Below, one piece after another: positions 1-8,124 of a DNA stretch of 64,000 nucleotides. The position numbers and the translations under genes are program-made. Below the pieces are notes generated by a model. That model was not told the DNA's origin and ran no database searches. It saw nothing but the letters and a program-made list of their open reading frames with translations. Positions within the stretch are counted from its first letter, which is position 1. The number at the start of each line of letters is the position of its first letter. Source of the stretch: an uncultured Eubacteriales bacterium (GTDB taxonomy: Bacteria > Bacillota > Clostridia > Lachnospirales > Lachnospiraceae). The stretch spans positions 62,001 to 126,000 of the forward strand of contig CASDTX010000018.1 in the NCBI GenBank assembly GCA_949283695.1, written 5' to 3'.

Positions 1-50
1 TTGGGATGTGGTGACAAGGATTGGATTTATAATTAAGGAGGCTTACGATT

Positions 51-1187
51 ATGAGAAAAGCGTTTATCTGCCCGACGAAATATGTTCAGGGCGAGGATGA
101 GATATTAAATCTTGGTTATTTTGTTCAGACATTCGGCGATTCTGCACTTCTGATCGCGCATCCGGATGATGTGCAGCGGGTGAAGGAAAAGCTGGATCAG
201 ACCGCGGAGAAGTTCGGCGTGACGTTCGTCGAGAGCGGGTTCTGCGGGGAGTGCTCCCGCCAGGAAGTGGCAAGGCTCCAGGCGCTGGCGAAGGAGAAGA
301 ACTGTACCTGTACCATCGGGCTTGGCGGCGGCAAGGCCATTGACACAGCGAAATGTGTGGCAGGGGGCGAGGCGCTGATCATCGTTCCGACGATCGCGGC
401 GACCGACGCTCCCACAAGCCACTCGGCAGTGCTCTATACACCGGAAGGCGCGTTTGATGACTATGCATATTTTAAACAGAGCCCGAGCGTGATTCTGATC
501 GACACCTCAGTGATCGCGAAAGCGCCGACCCGGTTCCTTGTATCCGGGATGGGAGACGCCCTCTCGACATATTTCGAAGCACGGGCGAACGTAAGATCCT
601 TCACAAAGGTGAATGCAGGACTTCCCTGCGGCGTCAGGGAGGGAAGCTGCCCGGAAGCCAGAGGCACGAAAGCGGCGTTTGCGCTTGCGACCCTCTGCTA
701 CCAGACACTGCTTGAAGACGGCGTGAAGGCAAAGCAGGCCAGTGACAGGAATGTCCTGACAGCAGCTCTTGAAAATATTATTGAGACGAATATTCTCCTC
801 TCCGGGCTTGGGTTCGAGAGCGGCGGTCTGGCGGCAGCTCATGCGATCCATGACGGACTTACGATCCTGGAGGGAACCCACAAGTATTTCCACGGGGAGA
901 AGGTTGCCTTCGGCACGATCGCGCAGCTCGCGCTGGAGAATGCGCCCGCGGAGGAGATGGAGGAAGTGCTCACGTTCTGCACAAGCGTAGGACTTCCGGT
1001 CTGCCTGGAAGATATCGGAGTGACGGAGATCTCCGAAGAAGAGTTAAGGGCAGTTGCAGAGAAAGCATGTATTCCGGAGGAATCCGTACATGCCATGCCG
1101 TTCCCGGTGACCGTTGAGAGCGTGATGGCAGCGGTTCTTGCGGCCGACGAGGCGGGCAGGCAGTTCAAGGCACGCTGCCGGGCGTAA
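51..1187 (+). CDS. gldA: Glycerol dehydrogenase (NAD+, metal-dependent)
   Basis: The product (378 aa) should oxidise glycerol to dihydroxyacetone with NAD+ in the cytoplasm. The dinucleotide-binding motif GLGGGKAIDTAK lies near residues 90-101. Three metal ligands typical of the family can be placed: D169 (in GMGDALS), H263 (in AAHAIHDG) and H280 (in HGEKVAFG). Length is slightly above the usual ~365 aa because of a Cys-containing stretch around residues 185-203. A strong AAGGAGG ribosome site at 35-41 fixes the start. The fused dihydroxyacetone kinase follows 14 bases after the stop, so the pair forms an oxidative glycerol branch. Hydroxyacetone or another diol could also be a substrate. Confidence 0.92.
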   Translation: MRKAFICPTKYVQGEDEILNLGYFVQTFGDSALLIAHPDDVQRVKEKLDQTAEKFGVTFVESGFCGECSRQEVARLQALAKEKNCTCTIGLGGGKAIDTAKCVAGGEALIIVPTIAATDAPTSHSAVLYTPEGAFDDYAYFKQSPSVILIDTSVIAKAPTRFLVSGMGDALSTYFEARANVRSFTKVNAGLPCGVREGSCPEARGTKAAFALATLCYQTLLEDGVKAKQASDRNVLTAALENIIETNILLSGLGFESGGLAAAHAIHDGLTILEGTHKYFHGEKVAFGTIAQLALENAPAEEMEEVLTFCTSVGLPVCLEDIGVTEISEEELRAVAEKACIPEESVHAMPFPVTVESVMAAVLAADEAGRQFKARCRA

Positions 1188-1201
1188 GGAGGATGAAGGC
1201 T

Positions 1202-2965
1202 ATGATGAAGAAGATTATCAATCGTCCGGAGACCGTGGTGATCGAGATGTGCAACGGACTGGTCATGGCGCATCCGGAACTGGCGTTTAACCGGAAATAT
1301 AAAATCGTACATAAAAAAGAAATCAACAGAAACAAGGTCAGCCTGATCAGCGGCGGCGGGAGCGGCCATGAGCCGGCGCACGCGGGATTCGTCGGGCAGG
1401 GAATGCTGGACGCAGCAGTATGCGGCGACATCTTCGCATCCCCGTCTCAGATCCAGGTATACCAGGCACTCCGCGAGACCGCGGGGACCAAGGGCACCCT
1501 CCTTATCATTAAAAACTACAGCGGCGACATGATGAACTTCAAGAATGCCGCACACCTGGCAGAAGAGGACGGGATTCAGGTTGACTATGTCCGGGTGGAC
1601 GACGACATCGCCGTTCAGGACAGTCTCTATACCGTAGGCCGCAGAGGCGTGGCAGGAACAGTTCTTGTACATAAGGTGGCAGGAGCGGCAGCTGAGGAAG
1701 GGCTTTCTCTCGCAGAGGTCAAGAAAGAGGCAGAGAATGCGGCAGCCCATGTGCGCAGTATTGGGTTCGCGTTCAGCTCCTGTACTGTTCCGGCCAAAGG
1801 AACCCCTACCTTTGATATCGGAGAAGGGGAGATGGAATATGGCGTGGGGATCCACGGTGAACCGGGGATCAAGCGAGAGCCCATCGCAGAAGCGGACGAG
1901 CTTGCCCAAAGGATGGCTGACGCACTGATCGAAGAACTGGGAGCGAAAGAAGGCGATGAGATCACAGTTCTGGTGAACGGCTTCGGAAGCAGCCCGCTGA
2001 TGGAACTTTATCTTCTGAACAATGCGGTCTGCCGGATTCTTGCAGAGAAGAAGATCCGGATCTACCGGACCTTTGTCGGAAATTATATGACCAGCATTGA
2101 TATGCTTGGGGCGTCGATCTCCATGATGAAGATGGATGACCGGCTGAAACACTTCCTGGATGCGGACAGCAGCGCGCCGGCGTTCCATGTATCGGCATGT
2201 GAGACAGATCTTGCTTATACGGATTTAAAGGCGGTGAGCGAGGAGAATAAAGAAGTGGAATACGGACTGACTGCGGACGACGGCTGGGCGGTCATCAGAA
2301 ACGGCAGAATCAGTCTGGATAATATCAAATATCTTGTCGACCGAATGGGAACCTGCATCATTGAGAACGAGATCCCGTTCTGCGAACTGGATTCCCATGC
2401 AGGAGACGGGGATTTCGGAATGAGCGTTGCCAAGGGGTTCAAGCAGCTCAAACGTGAATGGGCGGAGATCCTGGCGGAGGAGTCTGCGGATATCGGCGCC
2501 TTCCTGAATGCATGTTCCATGGTCATCATGGAATACTGCGGCGGAGCGTCCGGGCCGATCTGGGGATCCGCGTTCCGCGCGGCGGGCCGGTCTGCGGGAG
2601 CTGTGACAGAGCTTGATGCGGCAGCCTTCGCAGAGATGATGCAGGCGGCGGTCCGCGGCATCCAGGCGACCGGCGAGAGATCCTTTGGCCGCGGCGCAGT
2701 GGTTGGGGACAAGACGCTCATTGACGCGCTCGTTCCGTGTGCGGATACCTGGACGAAATGCGCGGCGGAAGGCGCTTCTTTCAAGGCGGCCTTCACAGAG
2801 GCTGCCAGGGCAGCGGCGGAAGGCGCGAAGAAGACAGAAGCCATCGCGGCGAGAATGGGCCGCGCGGGGACCGTCGGCGACAGAAGTATCGGATATCCTG
2901 ACGCGGGAGCATACGCGCTGGGTGTCGTATTTACAGATCTGGCGGAGGCCGTGTCCGAGGAGTAA
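1202..2965 (+). CDS. dhaKL: Dihydroxyacetone kinase, fused DhaK and DhaL domains
   Basis: This 587-residue protein should phosphorylate dihydroxyacetone to DHAP. The N-terminal DhaK domain (about 1-330) has the GGGSGHEPAH loop and H218 (in GIHGEPG), the residue that binds the substrate covalently as a hemiaminal in this family. The C-terminal DhaL domain (about 385-587) has the acidic nucleotide-Mg motif HAGDGDFG. Fusion of K and L in one chain is typical of ATP-dependent enzymes rather than the PTS-dependent three-protein type, and no dhaM is nearby. I place the start at 1202, because AGGAGG at 1187-1192 touches the upstream ATG at 1193. It is co-transcribed with gldA. Confidence 0.92.
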   Translation: MMKKIINRPETVVIEMCNGLVMAHPELAFNRKYKIVHKKEINRNKVSLISGGGSGHEPAHAGFVGQGMLDAAVCGDIFASPSQIQVYQALRETAGTKGTLLIIKNYSGDMMNFKNAAHLAEEDGIQVDYVRVDDDIAVQDSLYTVGRRGVAGTVLVHKVAGAAAEEGLSLAEVKKEAENAAAHVRSIGFAFSSCTVPAKGTPTFDIGEGEMEYGVGIHGEPGIKREPIAEADELAQRMADALIEELGAKEGDEITVLVNGFGSSPLMELYLLNNAVCRILAEKKIRIYRTFVGNYMTSIDMLGASISMMKMDDRLKHFLDADSSAPAFHVSACETDLAYTDLKAVSEENKEVEYGLTADDGWAVIRNGRISLDNIKYLVDRMGTCIIENEIPFCELDSHAGDGDFGMSVAKGFKQLKREWAEILAEESADIGAFLNACSMVIMEYCGGASGPIWGSAFRAAGRSAGAVTELDAAAFAEMMQAAVRGIQATGERSFGRGAVVGDKTLIDALVPCADTWTKCAAEGASFKAAFTEAARAAAEGAKKTEAIAARMGRAGTVGDRSIGYPDAGAYALGVVFTDLAEAVSEE

Positions 2966-2999
2966 TCCCGGCCAGACAGGCGGCAAAGTGAACGAAACG

Positions 3000-3042
3000 G
3001 CAGCAGGCGGAACAGCCGGTCCGCGGGCCGGACCGCTGCTGC
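3000..3042 (+). other. GC-rich stem-loop between dhaKL and the isomerase-like gene
   Basis: Two nested inverted repeats are visible: an outer 7-bp arm at 3000-3006 and 3036-3042, and an inner 7-bp arm at 3017-3023 and 3029-3035. No T-run follows, so it is not a classical terminator. It may be an mRNA-processing or stability element that changes expression downstream. Confidence 0.5.
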
Positions 3043-3080
3043 GAGAATCATGAATCATAGAAAAGAGAGGCGAGACAGAT

Positions 3081-4421
3081 ATGTCAAAATTTCAGGCGGC
3101 GTACATCCCGGTGGGAGTACCCACATTCCATTTAGAAAGCGCACAGGCAGAATTTGAAAAATCAATTCAGCTTCTGAGATCTCTGTCAGATGAAGTGGCA
3201 GCTCCGGAGAAGATGCTGCTGTCCATTGATGACCTGAACGCGTTTCTGGATACAATAGATCCCAAGCTGATCGTGCTGCAGAACATCACATTCGCGAACT
3301 CGGCATACGCAGGGGAAGTGCTGAAGCGGTTTCAGTGTCCGGTGCTCTTATGGACGCTGAGAGAGCCGGTGATCGACGGCGGAAGACTGAGGCTGAACTC
3401 CCTGACCGGTGCTTATTCCGCGGGGAATGCTCTGATGGCGTTCCGCGGAGGGAACTTCGAGTACCTGTTCGGAAGCCCGGAGGAAGAACGTGTAAGACAG
3501 AAAGTAAATGCCTGTATCCGGGCAGCGAAGCTGAAGGAAGAACTCAGAGGACTGAAGGTCGCATCAGTGGGTCATACTCCCCAGGGCTTCGGTTTCGGAA
3601 GAGCTCTGGACATTGATATGCTGAATGTATTCGGGGTAACTCTGGAGTCCATTGAGGCAAGAGAACTGATCGATCTGGCGAAGGGCTATACAGACGAAGA
3701 GTGCGCGGAATACCTGGACAAGATGAGCTGCTGTACAGCAGGGCTTGACCAGACGCCCGGCCAGAATCAAAAGGATTTCGCCAAGCTGTGCAAGGCATAC
3801 AAGGAATATGTAGAGAAGAACCAGATCGGAGCACTGTCTTCCCGGTGCTGGCCGGACTTCTTTACAGCCTTCGGCACACCGGTCTGCGGAGTGCTGGCCA
3901 TGCTCAATGACATGGGAGTCGCATCCAGCTGCGAGGCGGATACCTACGGTGCACTGTCCATGTACATGGGAATGAAGCTGACGGAGAAAGCGGTATTCTT
4001 CGGAGATCCGGTATCTCTGGATGAGAAAGAGAATACGATTACTTTCTGGCACTGCGGCATGGCTCCCTGCTCTCTGGCACGCAGAGACACGGGTGCGCAG
4101 ATCGGCGTACACCCGAACCGCAAGATCGGGCCTGTCATGGACTTCGGATGTGAGCCTTGTGAGAAGGTGACGGTATTCCGGGTAGGCAGGAAGGCAGATG
4201 GAAGTTTCCGCTTCTTCCTGGCAGCAGGAGAAGCCCTGGATAAACCGAAACAGTTCAACGGAACCTCTGTGGTAGTAAAGACGGAGAATTCTTCCTTCGA
4301 TGTGGTAAATCAGAGCGTGAAAGACGGATGGGAACCGCACTTCGCAGTGGTATACGGAGATGTGAAAGAAGAGCTTGAAATCCTTGGCCATATGCTTGGT
4401 TTAGAGGTTTGCATTTACTGA
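3081..4421 (+). CDS. L-fucose/L-arabinose isomerase-like protein, substrate unknown
   Basis: This 446-residue soluble protein looks like the fucose/arabinose isomerase superfamily. Its N-terminal half is Rossmann-like and opens PVGVPTFHLE. The C-terminal half carries SSRCWPDFF, SCEADTYGALS and FWHCGMAPCS, the sort of Glu/Asp/His positions that bind the metal in these isomerases. It is shorter than classical FucI (~590 aa). It follows dhaKL in the same direction and precedes a ROK regulator, as a sugar isomerase would. Proteins of this type include isomerases of unusual hexoses; I recall that some sulfoquinovose isomerases belong here, but neither that nor any exact substrate can be read from this sequence. 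A non-catalytic role is possible. Confidence 0.7.
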   Translation: MSKFQAAYIPVGVPTFHLESAQAEFEKSIQLLRSLSDEVAAPEKMLLSIDDLNAFLDTIDPKLIVLQNITFANSAYAGEVLKRFQCPVLLWTLREPVIDGGRLRLNSLTGAYSAGNALMAFRGGNFEYLFGSPEEERVRQKVNACIRAAKLKEELRGLKVASVGHTPQGFGFGRALDIDMLNVFGVTLESIEARELIDLAKGYTDEECAEYLDKMSCCTAGLDQTPGQNQKDFAKLCKAYKEYVEKNQIGALSSRCWPDFFTAFGTPVCGVLAMLNDMGVASSCEADTYGALSMYMGMKLTEKAVFFGDPVSLDEKENTITFWHCGMAPCSLARRDTGAQIGVHPNRKIGPVMDFGCEPCEKVTVFRVGRKADGSFRFFLAAGEALDKPKQFNGTSVVVKTENSSFDVVNQSVKDGWEPHFAVVYGDVKEELEILGHMLGLEVCIY

Positions 4422-4463
4422 TAAAAAGTGCTATCATGGTGGGGAAAATGGCAGAAAAAGGAG

Positions 4464-4488
4464 CAGGCGCGTGGAATTTACGCGCCTG
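4464..4488 (+). promoter_or_regulatory. Perfect 9-bp inverted repeat before the ROK gene
   Basis: The arms 4464-4472 and 4480-4488 are exact reverse complements separated by 7 bases. The repeat lies between the isomerase-like gene and the ROK start at 4543. No T-run follows, so an operator, for example for autoregulation by the ROK protein, or an mRNA hairpin is more likely than a terminator. Confidence 0.45.
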
Positions 4489-4542
4489 TATTCCGATTTA
4501 GATGGAATTCCATATGCAGTGGAGAGGAGAAAGAGGGGCATA

Positions 4543-5799
4543 ATGCACAAGTCGGGCATCACGCTGGAAAATGTTAAATATACAAATAAGGCTGCAATCC
4601 TGAAACTCATACAGAAACAGGGGGCAATGTCCAGGAAGGATATTGCCGCGGAGATCGGACTGACGCCTGCTGCGGTCACAACCCTCTGCAATACGTTGAT
4701 TGAGGACGGGATCATCGTAGAAAAAGGGGAGCTGCAGGAGGAGAAACGAGCCGGAAGAAGGAAAGTTCTGGTAGATATTAACTACGATTATAAATGCATC
4801 GTTGCAGTCAGTATCGAATCCGCTGTCACACATCTTACGATTACCAATATTAAAGGGGATGTTCTGGCCGGGAAGAAGATTCAGACAGAAGCCGATATCG
4901 AGCCGGAGAAGTTCCTGGAGAAGATCTCGCGGGAGAGCAAGCTTCTGCTGTGGGAGACCGGCAAGACCTCTTCGGAACTGCTGGGCATGGGGATCTGTAT
5001 CCCCGGGATTGTAGACCGCGGCCGTGGGATCAGTATTCGCGCATACGGCATCTGGAATCGGGAGATTCCGGTGGCCAGGATTATGGAGAGGCTGATGCAG
5101 TGCCCGGTGATTGTAGAAAATAATGTGAAGGCCTTTGCCGAGGGAGAACTTCTCTACGGCGCGGGGAAGAAAGGGGACGACCTGCTGTTTATTAAGTGGG
5201 GACCCGGAGTCGGATCCGCCATTGTGATCGGGGACCAGCTTTATGAAGGGCATCATCATAATGCCGCGGAGATCGGGCACTATATCATCGAACCTGACGG
5301 GCTTCCCTGCCGGTGCGGCAGACGGGGCTGTCTGGAGACCCGCGTGTCCGCCGCTGCGCTTGTGGAGCGGATTCAGACGATTTATTCTGCAGAAGAGACC
5401 CCGCAGCTGTACCAGCTCACAGAAGGGGACAAGGAGAGGATTACCCCGGAGCTGTTCATCCAGTGGGCGGAAGAGGAAGAGGGGTATTTTTCCCAGATGG
5501 ACGACCGGGTATTTGAGATCCTGAAGGCTGCCAGCGACAGACTTGCCAGAGCGGTGGTGAACGCGATGACGATCCTGGCTCCTGACCGGACGATTCTCTT
5601 TGGCCCGATGCTGGAGAATGACAGGATCAGCAGGGTGTTTCTGGAAGACTGCCATAGATACGATGAAAAATATACAGAGGGGTATATCAGAAAATCAAAA
5701 CTCAGTAAAAAGATATTCTATATCGGTGCAGCCGCTCTGGCGGCCCGTACCTGCTTCTTCGAGACGGGAGGGATCAAGGATCTCTTTCGGCCGGAGTAG
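4543..5799 (+). CDS. ROK-family transcriptional regulator
   Basis: A 418-residue repressor-type ROK protein. The N-terminal winged helix-turn-helix (about 1-65) includes GAMSRKDIAAEIGLTPAAVT. The ROK kinase-like fold follows (about 80-400), with WGPGVGSAIVIG and the zinc motif CRCGRRGCLE. An upstream ATG-like start at 4471 would add 24 residues overlapping a perfect inverted repeat; I prefer 4543 because GAGAGGAGAAAGAGGGG precedes it. ROK regulators normally sense a sugar or sugar phosphate, which fits the isomerase-like gene just upstream. The effector cannot be told from sequence. Confidence 0.88.
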   Translation: MHKSGITLENVKYTNKAAILKLIQKQGAMSRKDIAAEIGLTPAAVTTLCNTLIEDGIIVEKGELQEEKRAGRRKVLVDINYDYKCIVAVSIESAVTHLTITNIKGDVLAGKKIQTEADIEPEKFLEKISRESKLLLWETGKTSSELLGMGICIPGIVDRGRGISIRAYGIWNREIPVARIMERLMQCPVIVENNVKAFAEGELLYGAGKKGDDLLFIKWGPGVGSAIVIGDQLYEGHHHNAAEIGHYIIEPDGLPCRCGRRGCLETRVSAAALVERIQTIYSAEETPQLYQLTEGDKERITPELFIQWAEEEEGYFSQMDDRVFEILKAASDRLARAVVNAMTILAPDRTILFGPMLENDRISRVFLEDCHRYDEKYTEGYIRKSKLSKKIFYIGAAALAARTCFFETGGIKDLFRPE

Positions 5800-5838
5800 G
5801 TATGCCGCGGAATGGTATCATGTACGGAGGTGTCTGGC

Positions 5839-6948
5839 GTGAAATATGAAAATCGTGATCAGGCGAGATTTTTTTCGGAGATGTCAGAACATCAGTTATC
5901 CGCACGGGAATTCTTCTGCACGCTTCTGCTGGACTCGCTTGACCGCAGCTTTGGCCTGGACAGAACAGTGATTCTGTACTTTGACACCCAGGGGCGGTTC
6001 CTGTCATGGATCAGCAGGGAAGGGATCCTGGCAGACTGTGAGGACCATCCGTACCGGAGGTTTGCGGCGGATGATGTGATACGGCAGATGATCTATCAGG
6101 ATGCGGTCCGGGATCATCTGACCTATTTCAATACTGCACCGCGGCTGTATCAGTCTTCGGACATCATCGGACATGCCGGGTATGAACAGTCGCCGTATGT
6201 GCAGTTCCTTGAGAAGCATTTCCAGTCACACTACAGTGTGTCCATGGCGTTCGGCATGAACGCATATATTCAGCTTGTCTGTCTGAAGGACTCGTCTCAG
6301 GGAGATTTCACAGAGGAAGAACTGAGGGACCTGGAAGAGATTTATACCTATGTGGCCAGAGCGTACAAGAATTTTAAAACGTATGAACAGGCCAGGATTG
6401 TATCCAGCATTCAGAGTGAAATCATTGCCTCGGGCGAGAAGGCGTATCTGGTGACAGATGATTTCATGCATGTCATGAGCTATAATAAGGCGGCGCAGAA
6501 CTGTCTGGAGGATCTCCTCGGACCGGCTGCGGCCGGGCAGATCAGCAGTACGATTCCGTGCGGCTGGCTCCCGTTTCTTCTGGGCGGAGAAGAAGAGAAT
6601 TCCGATCCGGATCATGTGAGAACCCGAGTGATCAAGAATTATATCTTCAAGATTTACACGTATGATCAGAGTTACTCGAATGGGATTGTAGACCGTTATC
6701 ACTGGATCACAATTTCCCGGAAGAAAGAAGGCGCTTCCGAACGCGCGGGAGGGCCCGGCGTTATGCCGCTGACGAAGACGGAACAGAAGGTGGCAGAGCT
6801 GATGTATCAGGGACTGACCTACCGGGCGATCGCAGAAGAACTGGTGGTCAGTTATCATACGATCAAAAAGCATGTACAAAATATCTATCTCAAATGCGGC
6901 GTGAACAGCCGTTTTGAGCTATACAAATGGATGGAAGACAACGCGTAA
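5839..6948 (+). CDS. LuxR-type regulator with PAS-like sensor region
   Basis: The last ~60 of 369 residues form a LuxR helix-turn-helix (MPLTKTEQKVAELMYQGLTY, then SYHTIKKHVQNIYLKCGV). The N-terminal ~200 residues have no domain I can name with confidence; a PAS-like stretch sits near 190-240 (KAYLVTDDFMHVMSYNKAA). There is no receiver domain. The start is a GTG at 5839, since ACGGAGGT lies 8 bases before it; the earlier ATG at 5812 has no ribosome site. It ends just before a terminator and two palindromes that precede the glycyl-radical operon, so it probably controls that operon in response to a small molecule or redox signal. Confidence 0.85.
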   Translation: MKYENRDQARFFSEMSEHQLSAREFFCTLLLDSLDRSFGLDRTVILYFDTQGRFLSWISREGILADCEDHPYRRFAADDVIRQMIYQDAVRDHLTYFNTAPRLYQSSDIIGHAGYEQSPYVQFLEKHFQSHYSVSMAFGMNAYIQLVCLKDSSQGDFTEEELRDLEEIYTYVARAYKNFKTYEQARIVSSIQSEIIASGEKAYLVTDDFMHVMSYNKAAQNCLEDLLGPAAAGQISSTIPCGWLPFLLGGEEENSDPDHVRTRVIKNYIFKIYTYDQSYSNGIVDRYHWITISRKKEGASERAGGPGVMPLTKTEQKVAELMYQGLTYRAIAEELVVSYHTIKKHVQNIYLKCGVNSRFELYKWMEDNA

Positions 6949-6952
6949 AAAG

Positions 6953-6975
6953 GCCGGAGAGATCCGGCTTTTTTT
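6953..6975 (+). terminator. Rho-independent terminator of the LuxR-type gene
   Basis: A 6-bp GC-rich stem (6953-6958 with 6963-6968) and a GAGA tetraloop are followed by seven T residues, a few bases after the stop codon. Confidence 0.9.
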
Positions 6976-6986
6976 CTGCGCAAAAA

Positions 6987-7002
6987 TAGGGAACATTCCC
7001 TA
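6987..7002. promoter_or_regulatory. 16-base palindrome, candidate operator for the LuxR-type regulator
   Basis: TAGGGAA and TTCCCTA flank a 2-base centre with perfect symmetry. The site lies about 110 bases upstream of the activase start, a position suited to an activator. LuxR-type dimers bind sites of this size and symmetry; the assignment to the adjacent regulator is inferred from position only. Confidence 0.5.
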
Positions 7003-7068
7003 TATGAAATAGGCAGGAAGGCTACTTTATCGGGGATGTGCATTCTGCTATCCTGTTACTAAAGACAG

Positions 7069-7080
7069 AGTTCCGGAACT
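7069..7080. promoter_or_regulatory. 12-base palindrome near the start of the glycyl-radical operon
   Basis: AGTTCCGGAACT is perfectly self-complementary and lies 32 bases before the TTG start of the activase. It could be a second operator or a leader-mRNA element. The half-sites of the 6987-7002 palindrome are different, so another protein may bind here. Confidence 0.35.
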
Positions 7081-7112
7081 GTTCAAATATATCATACAGG
7101 GGGATCATTCAT

Positions 7113-8069
7113 TTGTCACGAAAAGGAATCATCTTTAATGTCCAGAGGTTTACGATTCACGACGGACCCGGGCTGCGTACAGAATTGTTTTTCAAAGGGT
7201 GCCCGCTTCGGTGTGAGTGGTGCAGCAACCCGGAGAGCTGGCATGCGTATATCCAGCCCGGCGTATATAAATCAAAGTGTATTACCCGCGGGAAATGTGG
7301 TTCATGCGTGGAAGAATGTCCGGAGAAAGAGGTCCTGCGATTTGTCCGCGGCAGACTGGAATCCATCGACAGGAGCAGGTGCAGCGGCTGTATGCTGTGC
7401 TATGATGCCTGCCCTTCCGACGCGATCAAGCAGTGGGGCACGGTCATGACCGTTGAGGAATGCATGAAGGAGATCCTGCGAGACAGAGGCTATTATGAGC
7501 GCTCCGGAGGCGGCATGACGATCTCCGGCGGAGAACCGCTGGTACAGAGTGACTTCGCGGCAGAGCTGCTGAAAGCCTGCAGGGAAGAGAAGATTCATAC
7601 CTGCTTCGAGACGACGCTTTATGCGGACTGGAAGGAGGTTGAGAAGATTCTTCCATATACGGATCTGCTGATTTCTGATATCAAACATATGAACCCGGAA
7701 CTCCACAGGAAATATACGGGTGGGCGCAATGACAGGATCCTGGCTAATTTGAAGCGGATCGCGCAGACAGGGCAGGAGATCATCCTGAGAATCCCGGTCA
7801 TACCGGGGGTGAACGACGACAGGCAGAATCTGGAAGCTTCTGCGGACTTTATCCTCGGTCAAATGGGGGGACGGGTACGCACGCTTCAGCTGCTGAGCTT
7901 TATGAGGCTGGGGGAGGAGAAGTACCGGTCGCTTGGCATTCCCTATAAGATGGAGAAGGTCAGGATCAACCGCAAAGCATTTCAGAGGCATGTGGAAAAG
8001 GCGGCAGAATATTTCAACAGACGCGGCATCCACTGTGTCGTAGGAACAAAAGAAAAGCAGGAAATATAA
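7113..8069 (+). CDS. Glycyl-radical enzyme activase (radical SAM)
   Basis: This 318-residue enzyme should install the glycyl radical on its neighbour using S-adenosylmethionine. The N-terminus has the radical-SAM motif CPLRCEWC (C-x3-C-x2-C) after RFTIHDGPGLRTELFFKGC, the signature of glycyl-radical activases. Two further Cys clusters (CITRGKCGSCVEECP and CSGCMLCYDACP) form a ferredoxin-like insert with two extra 4Fe-4S sites, as in activases of dehydratase-type enzymes rather than the short PflA. The motif MTISGGEPL is the SAM-binding element. I choose the TTG at 7113 because CAGGGGGAT precedes it at good spacing; the upstream ATG at 7038 lacks a ribosome site. The enzyme gene follows after 55 bases. 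Confidence 0.92.
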   Translation: MSRKGIIFNVQRFTIHDGPGLRTELFFKGCPLRCEWCSNPESWHAYIQPGVYKSKCITRGKCGSCVEECPEKEVLRFVRGRLESIDRSRCSGCMLCYDACPSDAIKQWGTVMTVEECMKEILRDRGYYERSGGGMTISGGEPLVQSDFAAELLKACREEKIHTCFETTLYADWKEVEKILPYTDLLISDIKHMNPELHRKYTGGRNDRILANLKRIAQTGQEIILRIPVIPGVNDDRQNLEASADFILGQMGGRVRTLQLLSFMRLGEEKYRSLGIPYKMEKVRINRKAFQRHVEKAAEYFNRRGIHCVVGTKEKQEI

Positions 8070-8124
8070 AGAAGACAGACCGGGAACATGCCCGGTGAAG
8101 GTTTCATTTCAGGAGGGAAGATTT

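Noticed and set aside
839-2188. Long minus-strand open frame (449 codons) across gldA and dhaKL
   Set aside because: It lies fully opposite two genes with clear catalytic motifs, has no ribosome site and its translation has no recognisable domain; it is a shadow of high-GC codon use.
3000-3042. Terminator after dhaKL
   Set aside because: The hairpin is strong but no T-run follows, so it is listed only as a stem-loop.
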